From positions 163,664 through 227,663 of the forward strand of contig NZ_FTMV01000012.1 in the NCBI RefSeq assembly GCF_900156175.1: a stretch of DNA of 64,000 nucleotides, written 5' to 3'. Position 1 is the stretch's first letter, and each line of letters starts with the position of its first letter. The notes beneath the pieces are model-generated. The model had not been told where the DNA came from, made no database searches, and was given only the letters and a program-made list of their open reading frames with translations. Source of the DNA: Janthinobacterium sp. TND4EL3. GTDB lineage: Bacteria > Pseudomonadota > Gammaproteobacteria > Burkholderiales > Burkholderiaceae_D. The position numbers were made by a program, and so were the translations under genes. Below, one piece after another: positions 10,596 through 18,505 of the stretch.

Positions 10596-11795
10596 CTAAG
10601 CGACTCCTGCCTTTAACCCATCTGTCATTTTGCAGTATTGATCCGGCAACACGCCACCCTCTTGCTCAACCCAGCGGCCATACGTTCGGGTGATCATGGT
10701 CGTATCGGTATGCCCCATTTGCTTTGCCACGTACATTGCGTTGGCGCCCGTCGATAACAGCGTCGACGCGAATGTGTGCCTCGTCTGATACGGATTTCGG
10801 TAGCGGACCTGGGCCTTCTTGATCATTGCTGCCCAGAAGAGGCTCAGGCGCTGCGTGTTGTCCCAGCCCTGGCCGGTAGCCGGATCAAGGAACACCAGGC
10901 CACCAGCAAGGAAGCTATGTTGTTTCTGTGCAACCAGCGCCGCGACAGCGCCGCGCCGCAGGTCGACCAAGCGACGCCCGGCGCGTGTCTTCAGTTCCTC
11001 CCGAGACTCGCCCATCACGCGCGACCGCTCAACCTTCGCCTTGAATCCGGCCCAGTCGATCGATTCCCAACGTAGCGCGATGTATTCACTCGGGCGCATG
11101 CCCGTGTAGAAGGCAAACTGAAAGACGTTCCTGGCCTGGCCCTGGGCAGCCCCGAGGATGGCCGCAATCTCCTGTGCGGAGAAGGGGTCTACCTCGTATT
11201 CAGCCTTGTACGCATCGCGGTCTAGCGTTTTTTGCAATTTCACGCGGTCCAGCGGGTTGCTTTCGATCAGGTCGTCGTTTATTGCAAGCTCCAGGGCACC
11301 GCGCAACGGGATGAGAATTTGTCGCACGGAGGTTGCTTTCAGCGAGAGATCGACAATCCAAGTGCGCAGCGCCGCCGGCGTAAGCTCAGTGAGCAGCGTG
11401 TCGCCCCATTGCCCCAATAGAATTTTGTTGAGCACGCGCTTGTAGCTTTTTAACGTGCTGGGTGCGAGGATGCGCTCATAGATTTCGAACTGCTGTTTAA
11501 GCAGGTCGCCAACGGTTACATCCTTGCCCCGAGGTTGTAAGCCAAACTTCTTCAGCTGCGTCGAATCAGGGAAGTACTTGGCATAGCTGAAATTGCCTAG
11601 CGCAATCGCATTCAGGATCTCGCCGCGCAGCCGCTCGGCGTATTTGATGTTTGCCTTGCTGTGCGCGAGCTTCAACGTTTCCCGGCACTCAGTTCCCCGG
11701 TACATAAATTTTATGCGGATCGATTCGCTTTGGACGCCGGACCGGAGTTCGACGCCTGGCGGGCTGGACTTGTTTGTTCCCATTTTGCTACCCAT
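10596..11795 (-). CDS. int: Phage integrase (tyrosine recombinase)
   Basis: A 399-residue recombinase that integrates and excises the prophage. The N-terminus (residues about 20-70) resembles the DUF3596 arm-binding domain (VQSESIRIKFMYRGTECRETL), followed by a SAM-like core-binding domain and the catalytic domain. Catalytic motifs visible: Arg in FYTGMRPSEYIALRW, His-x-x-Arg as YQTRHTFAS (reads RHTF), His in KQMGHTDTTM and the nucleophilic Tyr in TRTYGRW. The start is uncertain: ATG 11795 and 11783 are both possible and both overlap the excisionase gene. Confidence 0.93.
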   Translation of the reverse strand: MGSKMGTNKSSPPGVELRSGVQSESIRIKFMYRGTECRETLKLAHSKANIKYAERLRGEILNAIALGNFSYAKYFPDSTQLKKFGLQPRGKDVTVGDLLKQQFEIYERILAPSTLKSYKRVLNKILLGQWGDTLLTELTPAALRTWIVDLSLKATSVRQILIPLRGALELAINDDLIESNPLDRVKLQKTLDRDAYKAEYEVDPFSAQEIAAILGAAQGQARNVFQFAFYTGMRPSEYIALRWESIDWAGFKAKVERSRVMGESREELKTRAGRRLVDLRRGAVAALVAQKQHSFLAGGLVFLDPATGQGWDNTQRLSLFWAAMIKKAQVRYRNPYQTRHTFASTLLSTGANAMYVAKQMGHTDTTMITRTYGRWVEQEGGVLPDQYCKMTDGLKAGVA

Positions 11796-12046
11796 TCTTC
11801 TACTGCCGGCAAGTTGATCCACAGCCGGCCATCCACAATTTTGCATTGATTGCCGTCGAGCCACTTGCCAGCCTTGCGGCGGGCCTGCACGGAATCGACG
11901 GAATCACCTGATATTTCAACGTAGCGCTCCAGCTTCACCCAGGCCAGAGGCTGGCGCTCTGCCTCTGCCTTGGCGGCCGCCGCGCGCGCATTGCGCTCGA
12001 TGGTTTCGACCAGCTTGGCCACCATGTCGTGCTCGCCCATGTTCAT
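11711..12046 (-). CDS. xis: Phage excisionase
   Basis: A 111-residue winged-helix excisionase-like protein. The central stretch WVKLERYVEISGDSVDSV, then ARRKAGKWLDGNQCKIVDGRLW and the conserved WV near residue 89, is the pattern of MerR-like/Xis proteins found next to integrases of betaproteobacterial prophages. The ATG overlaps the upstream stop (ATGA at 12043-12046). It would bend att DNA and direct Int toward excision. Confidence 0.8.
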   Translation of the reverse strand: MNMGEHDMVAKLVETIERNARAAAAKAEAERQPLAWVKLERYVEISGDSVDSVQARRKAGKWLDGNQCKIVDGRLWINLPAVEEWVAKWEQTSPARQASNSGPASKANRSA

Positions 12047-12630
12047 GGCGCGCTCCCTGTCGCCACGTCAGCAGCGCGTTCCAGGGCGGCTTGCTCGCGG
12101 CCAGCAGCAACCAGTACGCGGAACACATCGCTGTTGCGCAGCAGCGCGCCCGGCTCATTCAAGCCCCACAGGACAGGCAGCGCCGAGATTTGATCCATCA
12201 GCCGCCCGATGATCGGCTGAGGCGCAGCAGCAGGCAGCGGAGAATGCTTCGGCTTGGCCGCCTGCTTGGCGCGGATCGCCTCGACCTTCGTCCAGATCCT
12301 GGCCAGCTCCGTCTCGCCGGCGGCTTGCATGTCCAGGCCCTGGGCCAAGCACAGCGCCGCCAGTGTGACCATGACACCGCCGACTTCCTGCGCGCGCTCG
12401 CCGACTGGGCGGCCGTATACATAGCCAACCAGCTGGTGCGCCTCGCTGGCCGTGTAGCCGCATGCCTGCACCAGCTCCAGTGATTCTTCCAGGAAACGGT
12501 GATTGCGCTCGGCGCCGTCGGCGGAGATTTCGGCACCGAAGCACGCCATCATCCAAAGCTGTACGCGGCCCTGGAATGAATCGATGGGCGTTGCACGGAC
12601 AGGCGGATTGCGTTGCTCGTTGTTGATCAT
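12043..12630 (-). CDS. MazG-fold NTP pyrophosphohydrolase-like phage protein
   Basis: A 195-residue protein with an all-alpha NTP pyrophosphatase-like core: FLEESLELVQACGYTASEA followed by QEVGGVMVTLAALCLAQGLD. Glutamates in EESLE are where MazG/dUTPase-like enzymes bind magnesium, but the second ExxD motif reads EVGG, so catalysis is uncertain. Phage relatives are thought to clean or bias nucleotide pools. Start and stop overlap neighbours through ATGA junctions. Confidence 0.65.
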   Translation of the reverse strand: MINNEQRNPPVRATPIDSFQGRVQLWMMACFGAEISADGAERNHRFLEESLELVQACGYTASEAHQLVGYVYGRPVGERAQEVGGVMVTLAALCLAQGLDMQAAGETELARIWTKVEAIRAKQAAKPKHSPLPAAAPQPIIGRLMDQISALPVLWGLNEPGALLRNSDVFRVLVAAGREQAALERAADVATGSAP

Positions 12631-12869
12631 TCTGCATGCTCCAAAAAAGTTATTTCGTTGGGCTGGCGCGGCGTCGCGTCGCCCATCAGGTAAATCACGG
12701 ACGACACGCCGCCGCCCAGCACCTGGGCACCCATGGCGCGCAAGTGGCGCTGCTTGCCGTCGAACAGCACGGGCTGGCAGGTGTGGATCGCGCGCAGCAC
12801 GGCGCGGTCCAGCTTGTAGGCGGCCTCGGCCGGAGTTTCCGGCGCGGGCGCTGGGGTGCGGCTGCTCAT
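12627..12869 (-). CDS. Hypothetical phage protein
   Basis: An 80-residue protein whose ATG (12869) overlaps the upstream stop and whose stop overlaps the next ATG, so it is translationally coupled on both sides. After a Pro/Ala-rich start it reads AAYKLDRAVLRAIHTCQPVL and ends with a Glu-His-Ala-Glu tail. No domain recognised. Confidence 0.7.
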   Translation of the reverse strand: MSSRTPAPAPETPAEAAYKLDRAVLRAIHTCQPVLFDGKQRHLRAMGAQVLGGGVSSVIYLMGDATPRQPNEITFLEHAE

Positions 12870-13192
12870 TGCGCCGCCGACGCGCGGCGCGCGAACCATG
12901 CCACTGGGCCATCGTTCTCTTCGTCGTACAGCGCGAGCAGGAACCAGCCTGGGCCTGGCGCCGTGGGCTGCCAGTCGACTAATGCGCTCGGATCGCCATC
13001 ACCTTCCAGGTAACGCTCTGCCAAGTCGGGTGCGTCGCCGTCCATCCAGACGCGTTGAACCTCCAGCCCCTGGGCGTCTATCCATTCCTTGAATTTGGCG
13101 GCATCGCCTTCGTCAAAGGGTGGCAGATCAGGATGCTCATACCAGCCTTGAGCATCGCGTATGACTGGTGCTGCTTCAATTATCTTTTTCAT
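12866..13192 (-). CDS. Hypothetical phage protein, Trp/Asp-rich
   Basis: A 108-residue acidic protein. It contains WYEHPDLPPFDEGD near residue 17 and GPGWFLLALYDEENDGPVAW near residue 80. Similar small acidic proteins occur in early operons of betaproteobacterial phages, but no function is assigned. Coupled to the gene below by an ATGA overlap. Confidence 0.7.
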   Translation of the reverse strand: MKKIIEAAPVIRDAQGWYEHPDLPPFDEGDAAKFKEWIDAQGLEVQRVWMDGDAPDLAERYLEGDGDPSALVDWQPTAPGPGWFLLALYDEENDGPVAWFARRASAAQ

Positions 13193-13201
13193 ATCCGCCT
13201 T

Positions 13202-13324
13202 TCAGGTTGTCGCGGCCAAGACGCCCGCAATGGTCGCCGCCACGTAAATCAGGATCAGGGCCGCCGCCACGCGCGCGGCACCGGGGCTGCGTTCGCTGTT
13301 CTGCACTTCGTCGTCGTCGGTCAT
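13202..13324 (-). CDS. Small single-pass membrane protein
   Basis: A 40-residue product from the ATG at 13324, preceded by AAAGGT. An acidic 13-residue head is followed by RVAAALILIYVAATIAGVL, a good transmembrane helix. It sits in line with the operon (gap of 9 bases to the next gene). Function unknown; the size and topology recall small phage membrane effectors. Confidence 0.55.
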   Translation of the reverse strand: MTDDDEVQNSERSPGAARVAAALILIYVAATIAGVLAATT

Positions 13325-13394
13325 TGCGTATTACCTTTAGGGTTTCGACTTCCGACCCCGTGCACCCCATGCACGCACCCTGCGGCCGCCGGCT

Positions 13395-13829
13395 TCATGA
13401 CGCCACCGGCACAGCACGGCCGCCGCGCCACCGCCAGCCCGGCGCAATTTGGCTGTAGCGCCACATGCCCATGCGATCGCTGGTGGTTATGCGTGGCCAC
13501 GGCTTGCCGCCGGACTCCCATTCCGGGCCTTCCCAGTAATCAGCCGGCAGCCGGGCGTGATCATAGTGCTGCACCCAGCCGACCCGGGAATCCCGACCAT
13601 CCCAATCCCCATCCCAATCGCACCAGGTGTGTTCCGGGATGCCGCTGATGCGTTGCCACAGGCCGTATTCGGCGGGCCGGTGACGGCGTAGCCATTTCGC
13701 GCGCGCACAGGAGAATGGCTCGTCAGCCAGGCCTAGCTCGCTCGATGGCGTGTACTTCGTCGTGTCGCCATGGCTGCGCAACAGCTGGACGGCGCGCTTG
13801 GCCTGCTTTTTGTAGATGCGCGGGTTCAT
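13395..13829 (-). CDS. Hypothetical phage protein, Trp-rich
   Basis: A 144-residue basic and Trp-rich protein, beginning MNPRIYKKQAKRAVQLLRSH and containing tandem WCDWDGDWDG residues near the middle. The ATG at 13829 overlaps the stop of the ASCH gene. No catalytic motif recognised; an RNA- or DNA-binding role is only a guess from the basic N-terminus. Confidence 0.65.
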   Translation of the reverse strand: MNPRIYKKQAKRAVQLLRSHGDTTKYTPSSELGLADEPFSCARAKWLRRHRPAEYGLWQRISGIPEHTWCDWDGDWDGRDSRVGWVQHYDHARLPADYWEGPEWESGGKPWPRITTSDRMGMWRYSQIAPGWRWRGGRAVPVAS

Positions 13830-14440
13830 GGCGCAACTCGCTTGATGGTGATTGCCCAGCACCACGGATTGGCATCCCAGTCGCCGCCGGTCGATTCCCA
13901 CAGGTCGCGCCAGGCCGTGCGCTCGGTTGCGCGACCGCTGGCATCCGATCCTTTGCACACGATGTCGTAGCGATCCTGCGATTCGGCCAGCGCTTCCATA
14001 TCAATGCCCTCGGCAACAATGTCGGCATCGCTGATATCCTGCAGGCGCTCGACGCGCACCGACACGATCTCCAGCAGGATGCGGCTTGCCAAGCGCGGCA
14101 TGTGGATGCTGGGCGTCCAGCGCGCTGGTTTTCGTGTCGGCTGCCGCTGTGGAAGCTCAGCGCCATCGGCGCGGAAGATCGGACATTCCTCATGTCCGTT
14201 ATCGTCCATGCAAAACGTCTCGCGCACCCAAATGCGGTCGCCAGGCTGGCCGTATGGGCATTTGCGGCCCGATTCCGCCAGCAGTGCAAGGAGTGCGGTC
14301 GGATCGCCTTGCCACGGCTCGATACGCTTGTTGGTGACCATCTGCGGCTGAGGCTTGATGATGCGCCCGGTCTGCGTCTTGCTGCCGTCGAGCACGGCGC
14401 GCACCATGGCGCCGTTCATGAAGATAGGGCGCTCTTTCAT
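13826..14440 (-). CDS. ASCH-domain (PUA-like) phage protein
   Basis: A 204-residue protein starting MKERPIFMNGAMVRAVLDGS with KTQTGRIIKPQ, followed by GQPGDRIWVRETFC and near the end RVERLQDISDADIVAEGI, the order expected of phage ASCH-domain proteins (PUA-related RNA/nucleobase binding). Members are sometimes listed as morphogenetic proteins without clear support. The ATG at 14440 overlaps the preceding stop. Confidence 0.8.
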   Translation of the reverse strand: MKERPIFMNGAMVRAVLDGSKTQTGRIIKPQPQMVTNKRIEPWQGDPTALLALLAESGRKCPYGQPGDRIWVRETFCMDDNGHEECPIFRADGAELPQRQPTRKPARWTPSIHMPRLASRILLEIVSVRVERLQDISDADIVAEGIDMEALAESQDRYDIVCKGSDASGRATERTAWRDLWESTGGDWDANPWCWAITIKRVAP

Positions 14441-14754
14441 GCTTTTTCTCCAGCGGCCGGCGTGGCCGCAAACATATCGACGGTTTTGGTGTCGCGCACC
14501 ACCAGCGGCGGCAGCACGTCCAGGAATTCGCCGATGGTCAGCGCGTTGTCGCGCGGGCCATACGGCAGGCAATCGACGGTCCAGTCGCCCGGAAGGTCGT
14601 CCTCTGTCCGAATTTCCTCGTCGGCCACCGCGTCGATGGGCTGGTCCTTGATCTCGCCAAAGCTCGACTTAAAGCGGATTTCGGCTTCGCGCTCGCTGGT
14701 GGCCATGACGACGGCCGTCAGGGTGGCGCTGACGGTGTAAAGGCGGTTGATCAT
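14437..14754 (-). CDS. Hypothetical phage protein
   Basis: A 105-residue protein starting [20 protein letters not shown], with a beta-rich first half and GDWTVDCLPYG in the middle. It sits between two ATGA overlaps in the leftward operon. No recognised family. Confidence 0.7.
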   Translation of the reverse strand: MINRLYTVSATLTAVVMATSEREAEIRFKSSFGEIKDQPIDAVADEEIRTEDDLPGDWTVDCLPYGPRDNALTIGEFLDVLPPLVVRDTKTVDMFAATPAAGEKA

Positions 14755-15176
14755 GTGGCGGCGCCTTTTAAGACTTCGTGCACGCTCGCCATTACCTCAT
14801 CGAACTCGGGCGATGTGCACGGTATGCCTTCATGGTGGTCCGCGATGCCGTTCCTGTCGTCGAGCTTCTTGATCGCCATGAGCAGGGCGCTCGCCGCGCA
14901 CAGCTTTTCTTCCAGGCCTTTGGTGTAGGCGCTCATGCTGCGCACGTTCCAGCCACCATCGAGCGCGTCGTCGGGCAGGCCATCGAGTGCATTCCAGCAG
15001 GCAACCAGGTGCTGCGCGTTGGCCTCGCGCATGCCGGGATTGTTCGCGCCAAAGTCAATGGCCACCGCTACGCCAGCACTGCCGCCCATCCCACGGATCA
15101 CGGTTTCCGGGCTGCAGCCGTCATCCTGACCCGTTTCGGCAACGAAAAGCAGGCCAGGGGTGCGCACGCCGCTCAT
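14751..15176 (-). CDS. Hypothetical phage protein (Ea22-like region)
   Basis: A 141-residue protein with [20 protein letters not shown] near the centre, a helix pattern common in phage early proteins carrying the NAxLIAxxPxLL-like repeat, then a helical C-terminus. Function unknown. ATGA overlaps on both sides couple it to its neighbours. Confidence 0.65.
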   Translation of the reverse strand: MSGVRTPGLLFVAETGQDDGCSPETVIRGMGGSAGVAVAIDFGANNPGMREANAQHLVACWNALDGLPDDALDGGWNVRSMSAYTKGLEEKLCAASALLMAIKKLDDRNGIADHHEGIPCTSPEFDEVMASVHEVLKGAAT

Positions 15177-16390
15177 GCTGCCGCTCCCGTCACCGCCGCC
15201 ACCGTATAGACGCCTTGCGTACCCTTGACCACGCCGGCGACTTCCATCGCCTCGATCAGCCGGGCCGCACGGTTGTAGCCGATCAGTAGGTGGCGCTGCA
15301 CCAGTGATATCGATGCTCGCTGCTGAGTGCGCACTACCTCGACGGCCTGGTCGTACAGCGGATCGCTCGCGCTACCGTCGCCGGGCGGCACGGCGCCGGG
15401 CGCCTGGCCGTTCAACTCCAGCACCACGCGCTGTTCGCGCACTGGCTCGTGGCCTTTGGCCGGCACCGTGTCAACGGCCGGGCCCGGAGGCCGCGCATCC
15501 ACCTCCGCTTCGCCGCCCAGCGCCTCAACCAGGTCGGCCAGCATCTTGGCCAGCTCGCCCGTCATCAGCGCGAAGTCGCTGTCGAAGCGCTCGTCGTCGT
15601 TGCGCGTGGCGCTTTCCTTGATAATTTCCAGCGGCTTCACGGACTTGATGGCCAGACTCTCGTCCAGCACGAAGCTGACCTTGTCGCTCCAGGTCATGGC
15701 AAGGCGCGTGCACTGCTTGCCGGCCGCGATATGGCGGCGGATATCGTCCGCTTCCAGGGTGTGGCGCTTGTATGCCACCTGGGCCTTGCTCTCGCCCGTG
15801 GCGCGCATGATCGCATCTTGGTCGACCGTGAAGCCGGCCGGGGATTCGTCCGCTTGCAGCCATTCCGTCATCGCGCCGACTGGCGAGCGCATGACGCGCA
15901 GGCTTTCCAGCGGCAGCTTGTCGACGGATTTCAGCAGCAGTTTGATCACTTCGTCGGCCTTGACTGGGCTGGCCGCATCCACCACCAGCCAGCCATTCAC
16001 CGGATCGATCCACACGGCCGTGGTGCTGAGAATGGCGAAGGCGCGCGGCAGCAGTTCGTCGGTGACGCGCTCCTTCAATTCTTTCATGGCCTTCTTGCCG
16101 GGCGCGAAGCCCTGGGCCTCTTCCATTTCCAGCGCGCGGGCAGCGGCCACCTGGTTGATCACGGTCGACGGCAGCAGCTTCTTCTCGGTTTTCAGCTGCA
16201 GCAGGAACTGGCCGCCGACGGCGTGCACCAGCGGCGTGCCGGCGGCGCGAGGTGCGGCCCAGCCCTGGCGTACCAGGTCCATGCTGGTGGCCGGCGTGAA
16301 CTGTTGCGGCGCCAGCGCCTGCTCGAGCACTGCGGCCGTCATGGCCCAAGCGGCGGGCAAGCGGTAAATCTGCAAATTCTTGAAAAACAT
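15173..16390 (-). CDS. RdgC-like recombination protein with C-terminal FtsK-gamma-like winged helix
   Basis: A 405-residue protein. Residues 1 to about 300 are Rdg[44 protein letters not shown] and later [16 protein letters not shown] match this ring-shaped DNA-binding family that modulates RecA. After an Ala/Pro/Gly-rich linker (about 300-342), residues 343-392 read [20 protein letters not shown] and then [20 protein letters not shown], the FtsK gamma winged-helix that in FtsK recognises KOPS and contacts XerD. Chromosomal RdgC is about 300 aa and lacks this. The fusion may target RdgC to particular DNA sites; this is inference. Located in a recombination operon. Confidence 0.85.
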   Translation of the reverse strand: MFFKNLQIYRLPAAWAMTAAVLEQALAPQQFTPATSMDLVRQGWAAPRAAGTPLVHAVGGQFLLQLKTEKKLLPSTVINQVAAARALEMEEAQGFAPGKKAMKELKERVTDELLPRAFAILSTTAVWIDPVNGWLVVDAASPVKADEVIKLLLKSVDKLPLESLRVMRSPVGAMTEWLQADESPAGFTVDQDAIMRATGESKAQVAYKRHTLEADDIRRHIAAGKQCTRLAMTWSDKVSFVLDESLAIKSVKPLEIIKESATRNDDERFDSDFALMTGELAKMLADLVEALGGEAEVDARPPGPAVDTVPAKGHEPVREQRVVLELNGQAPGAVPPGDGSASDPLYDQAVEVVRTQQRASISLVQRHLLIGYNRAARLIEAMEVAGVVKGTQGVYTVAAVTGAAA

Positions 16391-16399
16391 GGCGCTTCC

Positions 16400-16813
16400 T
16401 TATTCTGAGAACACGACGCCGCGCGCGGCACCGAAGGCATACAAAAATTCAATGAACTGCGCGGCTTCCTTCACGTAGAAGTCGCTGGTCTGGACGCCCA
16501 GCTGCACGATCCGGCGCCCGTCGAAGCTGGGCGTCACGCGCCCGTCGTGGTGCAGCGGCGTGCCGGCCAGGCGCATTTCGTCGGCAAACTCGTCCACCAG
16601 CAGCCGCTTCATGTCGTCCGCATCCCACTTGCGCCCGATGTGCTCGACCTGTTTTGCGATCTCACCGATCATCGCGTGATACTTTTCTTCCTGGGCGCGT
16701 TTCTTCTTCGGCTCGGAAAATACGACCATCCAGCCGGCCGGTGCGGTTTTGGCGAATTCGACCGCCCGGCGCCGTGCCTCGTCGTGTACGAGGAAGTAGG
16801 TCTGTTTCGTCAT
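16400..16813 (-). CDS. ninB: NinB/Orf-family recombination protein
   Basis: A 137-residue protein of the lambda NinB (Orf) family, which binds single-stranded DNA and supplies RecFOR-like function for phage recombination. Family features are visible in the N-terminal strand and AKTAPAGWMVVFSEPKKKR, the helix EEKYHAMIGEIAKQVEHIG, and the C-terminal FIEFLYAFGAARGVVFSE. The ATG at 16813 gives this domain; the longer frame upstream is rejected because it lacks family similarity. Confidence 0.85.
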   Translation of the reverse strand: MTKQTYFLVHDEARRRAVEFAKTAPAGWMVVFSEPKKKRAQEEKYHAMIGEIAKQVEHIGRKWDADDMKRLLVDEFADEMRLAGTPLHHDGRVTPSFDGRRIVQLGVQTSDFYVKEAAQFIEFLYAFGAARGVVFSE

Positions 16814-16841
16814 GGCGGTACTCCCGCCGCGTGGCGCGCCG

Positions 16842-17528
16842 TCATGCTGGCACCGCCTCGGCCGCCAGCCGCTTGGCCGCGTCGTATTGCTCAATTCCCC
16901 AGGCCAACGCGTAACAGCACCAGAGGAAGCGGGGCGTGTATTCCTTCGTATCGACCTCCCAAAAATCGGTGAACTCGAACTTTGCATCCGGGCCATGGAA
17001 TGCCTTCCAGGCATCGCCGGCGTGCGTAAAGTCGTTCGCGGCGTCGAAGCATCGCACCTCGTTGCTGTCCGCGCTCAGCACCTCCGACTCGACCTCGGCG
17101 CGCAGCTCGGCATAGGCCTCAGCCCACAGCGCAAGCTGCTCAGGCTCGTCGTCGGCCGGCTTGTCGCCCTCTGCTTGCTGGTTCACCCAGTCATTTATCT
17201 GGCGCGTGAACTCATCGTGGCTGTGTCTTGTCACGCCGGTGTTATCGGCTGCCTCGATTTTCTCGGCCCAGTAGCGCCGATCGATGCCGTCCAGGCGTCC
17301 GTTCTTGCGGAAGAAGCCAAACATGTCCTGCGTGCGCTGGAAAACGTAGGTGCCCATGTCGCCGCTGTAGCACAGGAAGCCCGGCCAGGTAACCAGATCG
17401 AAGAACATGTTGCTGCTGTCCGGCTGCTTGAACCGGATATGGCGGTGCACGCCGTCATCGCGGATCACGGTCATTTCGTGCTTGGCTACGTCTCGCAGGA
17501 AACGCTCTTCGGAACAGGCGGCGCTCAT
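16842..17528 (-). CDS. Conserved hypothetical phage protein
   Basis: A 228-residue acidic protein with the recognisable opening SEERFLRDVAKHEMTVIRDD, then FFDLVTWPGFLCYSGDMGTY and FQRTQDMFGFFR. This pattern recurs in early operons of phages of beta- and gammaproteobacteria but has no assigned function to my knowledge. Its ATG overlaps the stop of the gene upstream. Confidence 0.75.
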   Translation of the reverse strand: MSAACSEERFLRDVAKHEMTVIRDDGVHRHIRFKQPDSSNMFFDLVTWPGFLCYSGDMGTYVFQRTQDMFGFFRKNGRLDGIDRRYWAEKIEAADNTGVTRHSHDEFTRQINDWVNQQAEGDKPADDEPEQLALWAEAYAELRAEVESEVLSADSNEVRCFDAANDFTHAGDAWKAFHGPDAKFEFTDFWEVDTKEYTPRFLWCCYALAWGIEQYDAAKRLAAEAVPA

Positions 17529-17767
17529 GCTTTTGCCGTCTTCAAAGCCGTCACGCGCTCCAGCAGGTAGCAGCCGCTGATACCTTTGAGCCAGATCACC
17601 GCGCTGTGGCCGCTGAGCACCTGCGCCTCGCTGACGGTGATCGTCTTGCGCATTTCGCCGCTATCCAGCTCGACGCTGACGGCGGCGCCGACCTGGTGCG
17701 CGGCATTGAACTTGTCGCAGGCCGCTTGCAGCTGGGCGGCAGACTTGCGGGCAGGGCGGCCGGTCAC
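17525..17767 (-). CDS. Hypothetical phage protein
   Basis: An 80-residue protein with a helical N-terminus (KSAAQLQAACDKFNAAH) and a beta-rich remainder ending in a hydrophobic strand and Lys/Ala tail. The middle resembles small barrel folds in which a VAVELDSG-like strand is followed by VSEAQVL. No function assigned. Overlaps neighbours at both ends. Confidence 0.65.
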   Translation of the reverse strand: MTGRPARKSAAQLQAACDKFNAAHQVGAAVSVELDSGEMRKTITVSEAQVLSGHSAVIWLKGISGCYLLERVTALKTAKA

Positions 17768-18474
17768 GCTGCACCGCCCAGGTCAGCCACGTCGATCACG
17801 ATGCCGCGGCAGTACGGCTCGCAGCCTTCCACGATTTCGAATGTGGCGTGCGGCACGTCGGTACGGTAGGTCCAGCTGTAGCCGTCTTCCTTGCCCCACA
17901 GAGCATCCACGGCCCGCACCTGCGGCGCCCGAGCGAAATAGTCCTTGAGTGCATCGTCGTCGTGCTGGATATCCTCGCGGAACGGCAGCAAGCCCTTGGC
18001 GTCGAGCAGAGCGATGGTCGGCGCGCCGCGCTCGTCGTCCACGAAGCCACGGAGCTCCATCAGGTCGTCGCTGGCGCCGAAGATCACGATCAGGCCGGCG
18101 GCCTTGGCCTGCAGTTCTTCTTCCTTCGCCATTTCGCTGCCGTATTCGCGGCCCGTCAGCAGGCCGGCCAGCAGTTCCTTGCTCAGCTTGACCGGCGCCA
18201 ACTCGACGGCCGGCGTGCCCATGTTCGTGTACGGATGCTTGTCGGCATGCGGCTTGATGTGCGCGTAAAAGTGCTTGCCGACGGATTCGGCGCTGGCGAA
18301 GGCTGCATACTCGGTCGCTGAGAAATTGGCGTAGTGGTAAACGTCGGCCGGCGCGCCCTTGCGGAAGAACTGCACGGCCAGGGTCTCGGTCGCCGGGCAG
18401 TGGCCGATGGCGGCAATCTGCGAGGATTGAATGGCTTGCAGGGTGATTTGTGGTGCTGCGACTGCTGTATTCAT
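17764..18474 (-). CDS. KTSC-domain protein with extra C-terminal domain
   Basis: A 236-residue protein. Residues about 15-75 match the KTSC domain (SSQIAAIGHCPATETLAVQF, VYHYANFSATEYAAFASAES, then GKHFYAHIKP), a small domain seen near Lys-tRNA synthetase homologues and in phages. The C-terminal half, beginning near AAGLIVIFGASDDLMELRGF, resembles a separate phage domain of unknown function, so this looks like a two-domain fusion. It lies at the distal side of the exonuclease gene. Confidence 0.65.
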   Translation of the reverse strand: MNTAVAAPQITLQAIQSSQIAAIGHCPATETLAVQFFRKGAPADVYHYANFSATEYAAFASAESVGKHFYAHIKPHADKHPYTNMGTPAVELAPVKLSKELLAGLLTGREYGSEMAKEEELQAKAAGLIVIFGASDDLMELRGFVDDERGAPTIALLDAKGLLPFREDIQHDDDALKDYFARAPQVRAVDALWGKEDGYSWTYRTDVPHATFEIVEGCEPYCRGIVIDVADLGGAA

Positions 18475-18505
18475 TGGTTTCTCCTGGTGGTGGGCGAGGT
18501 GGTGT

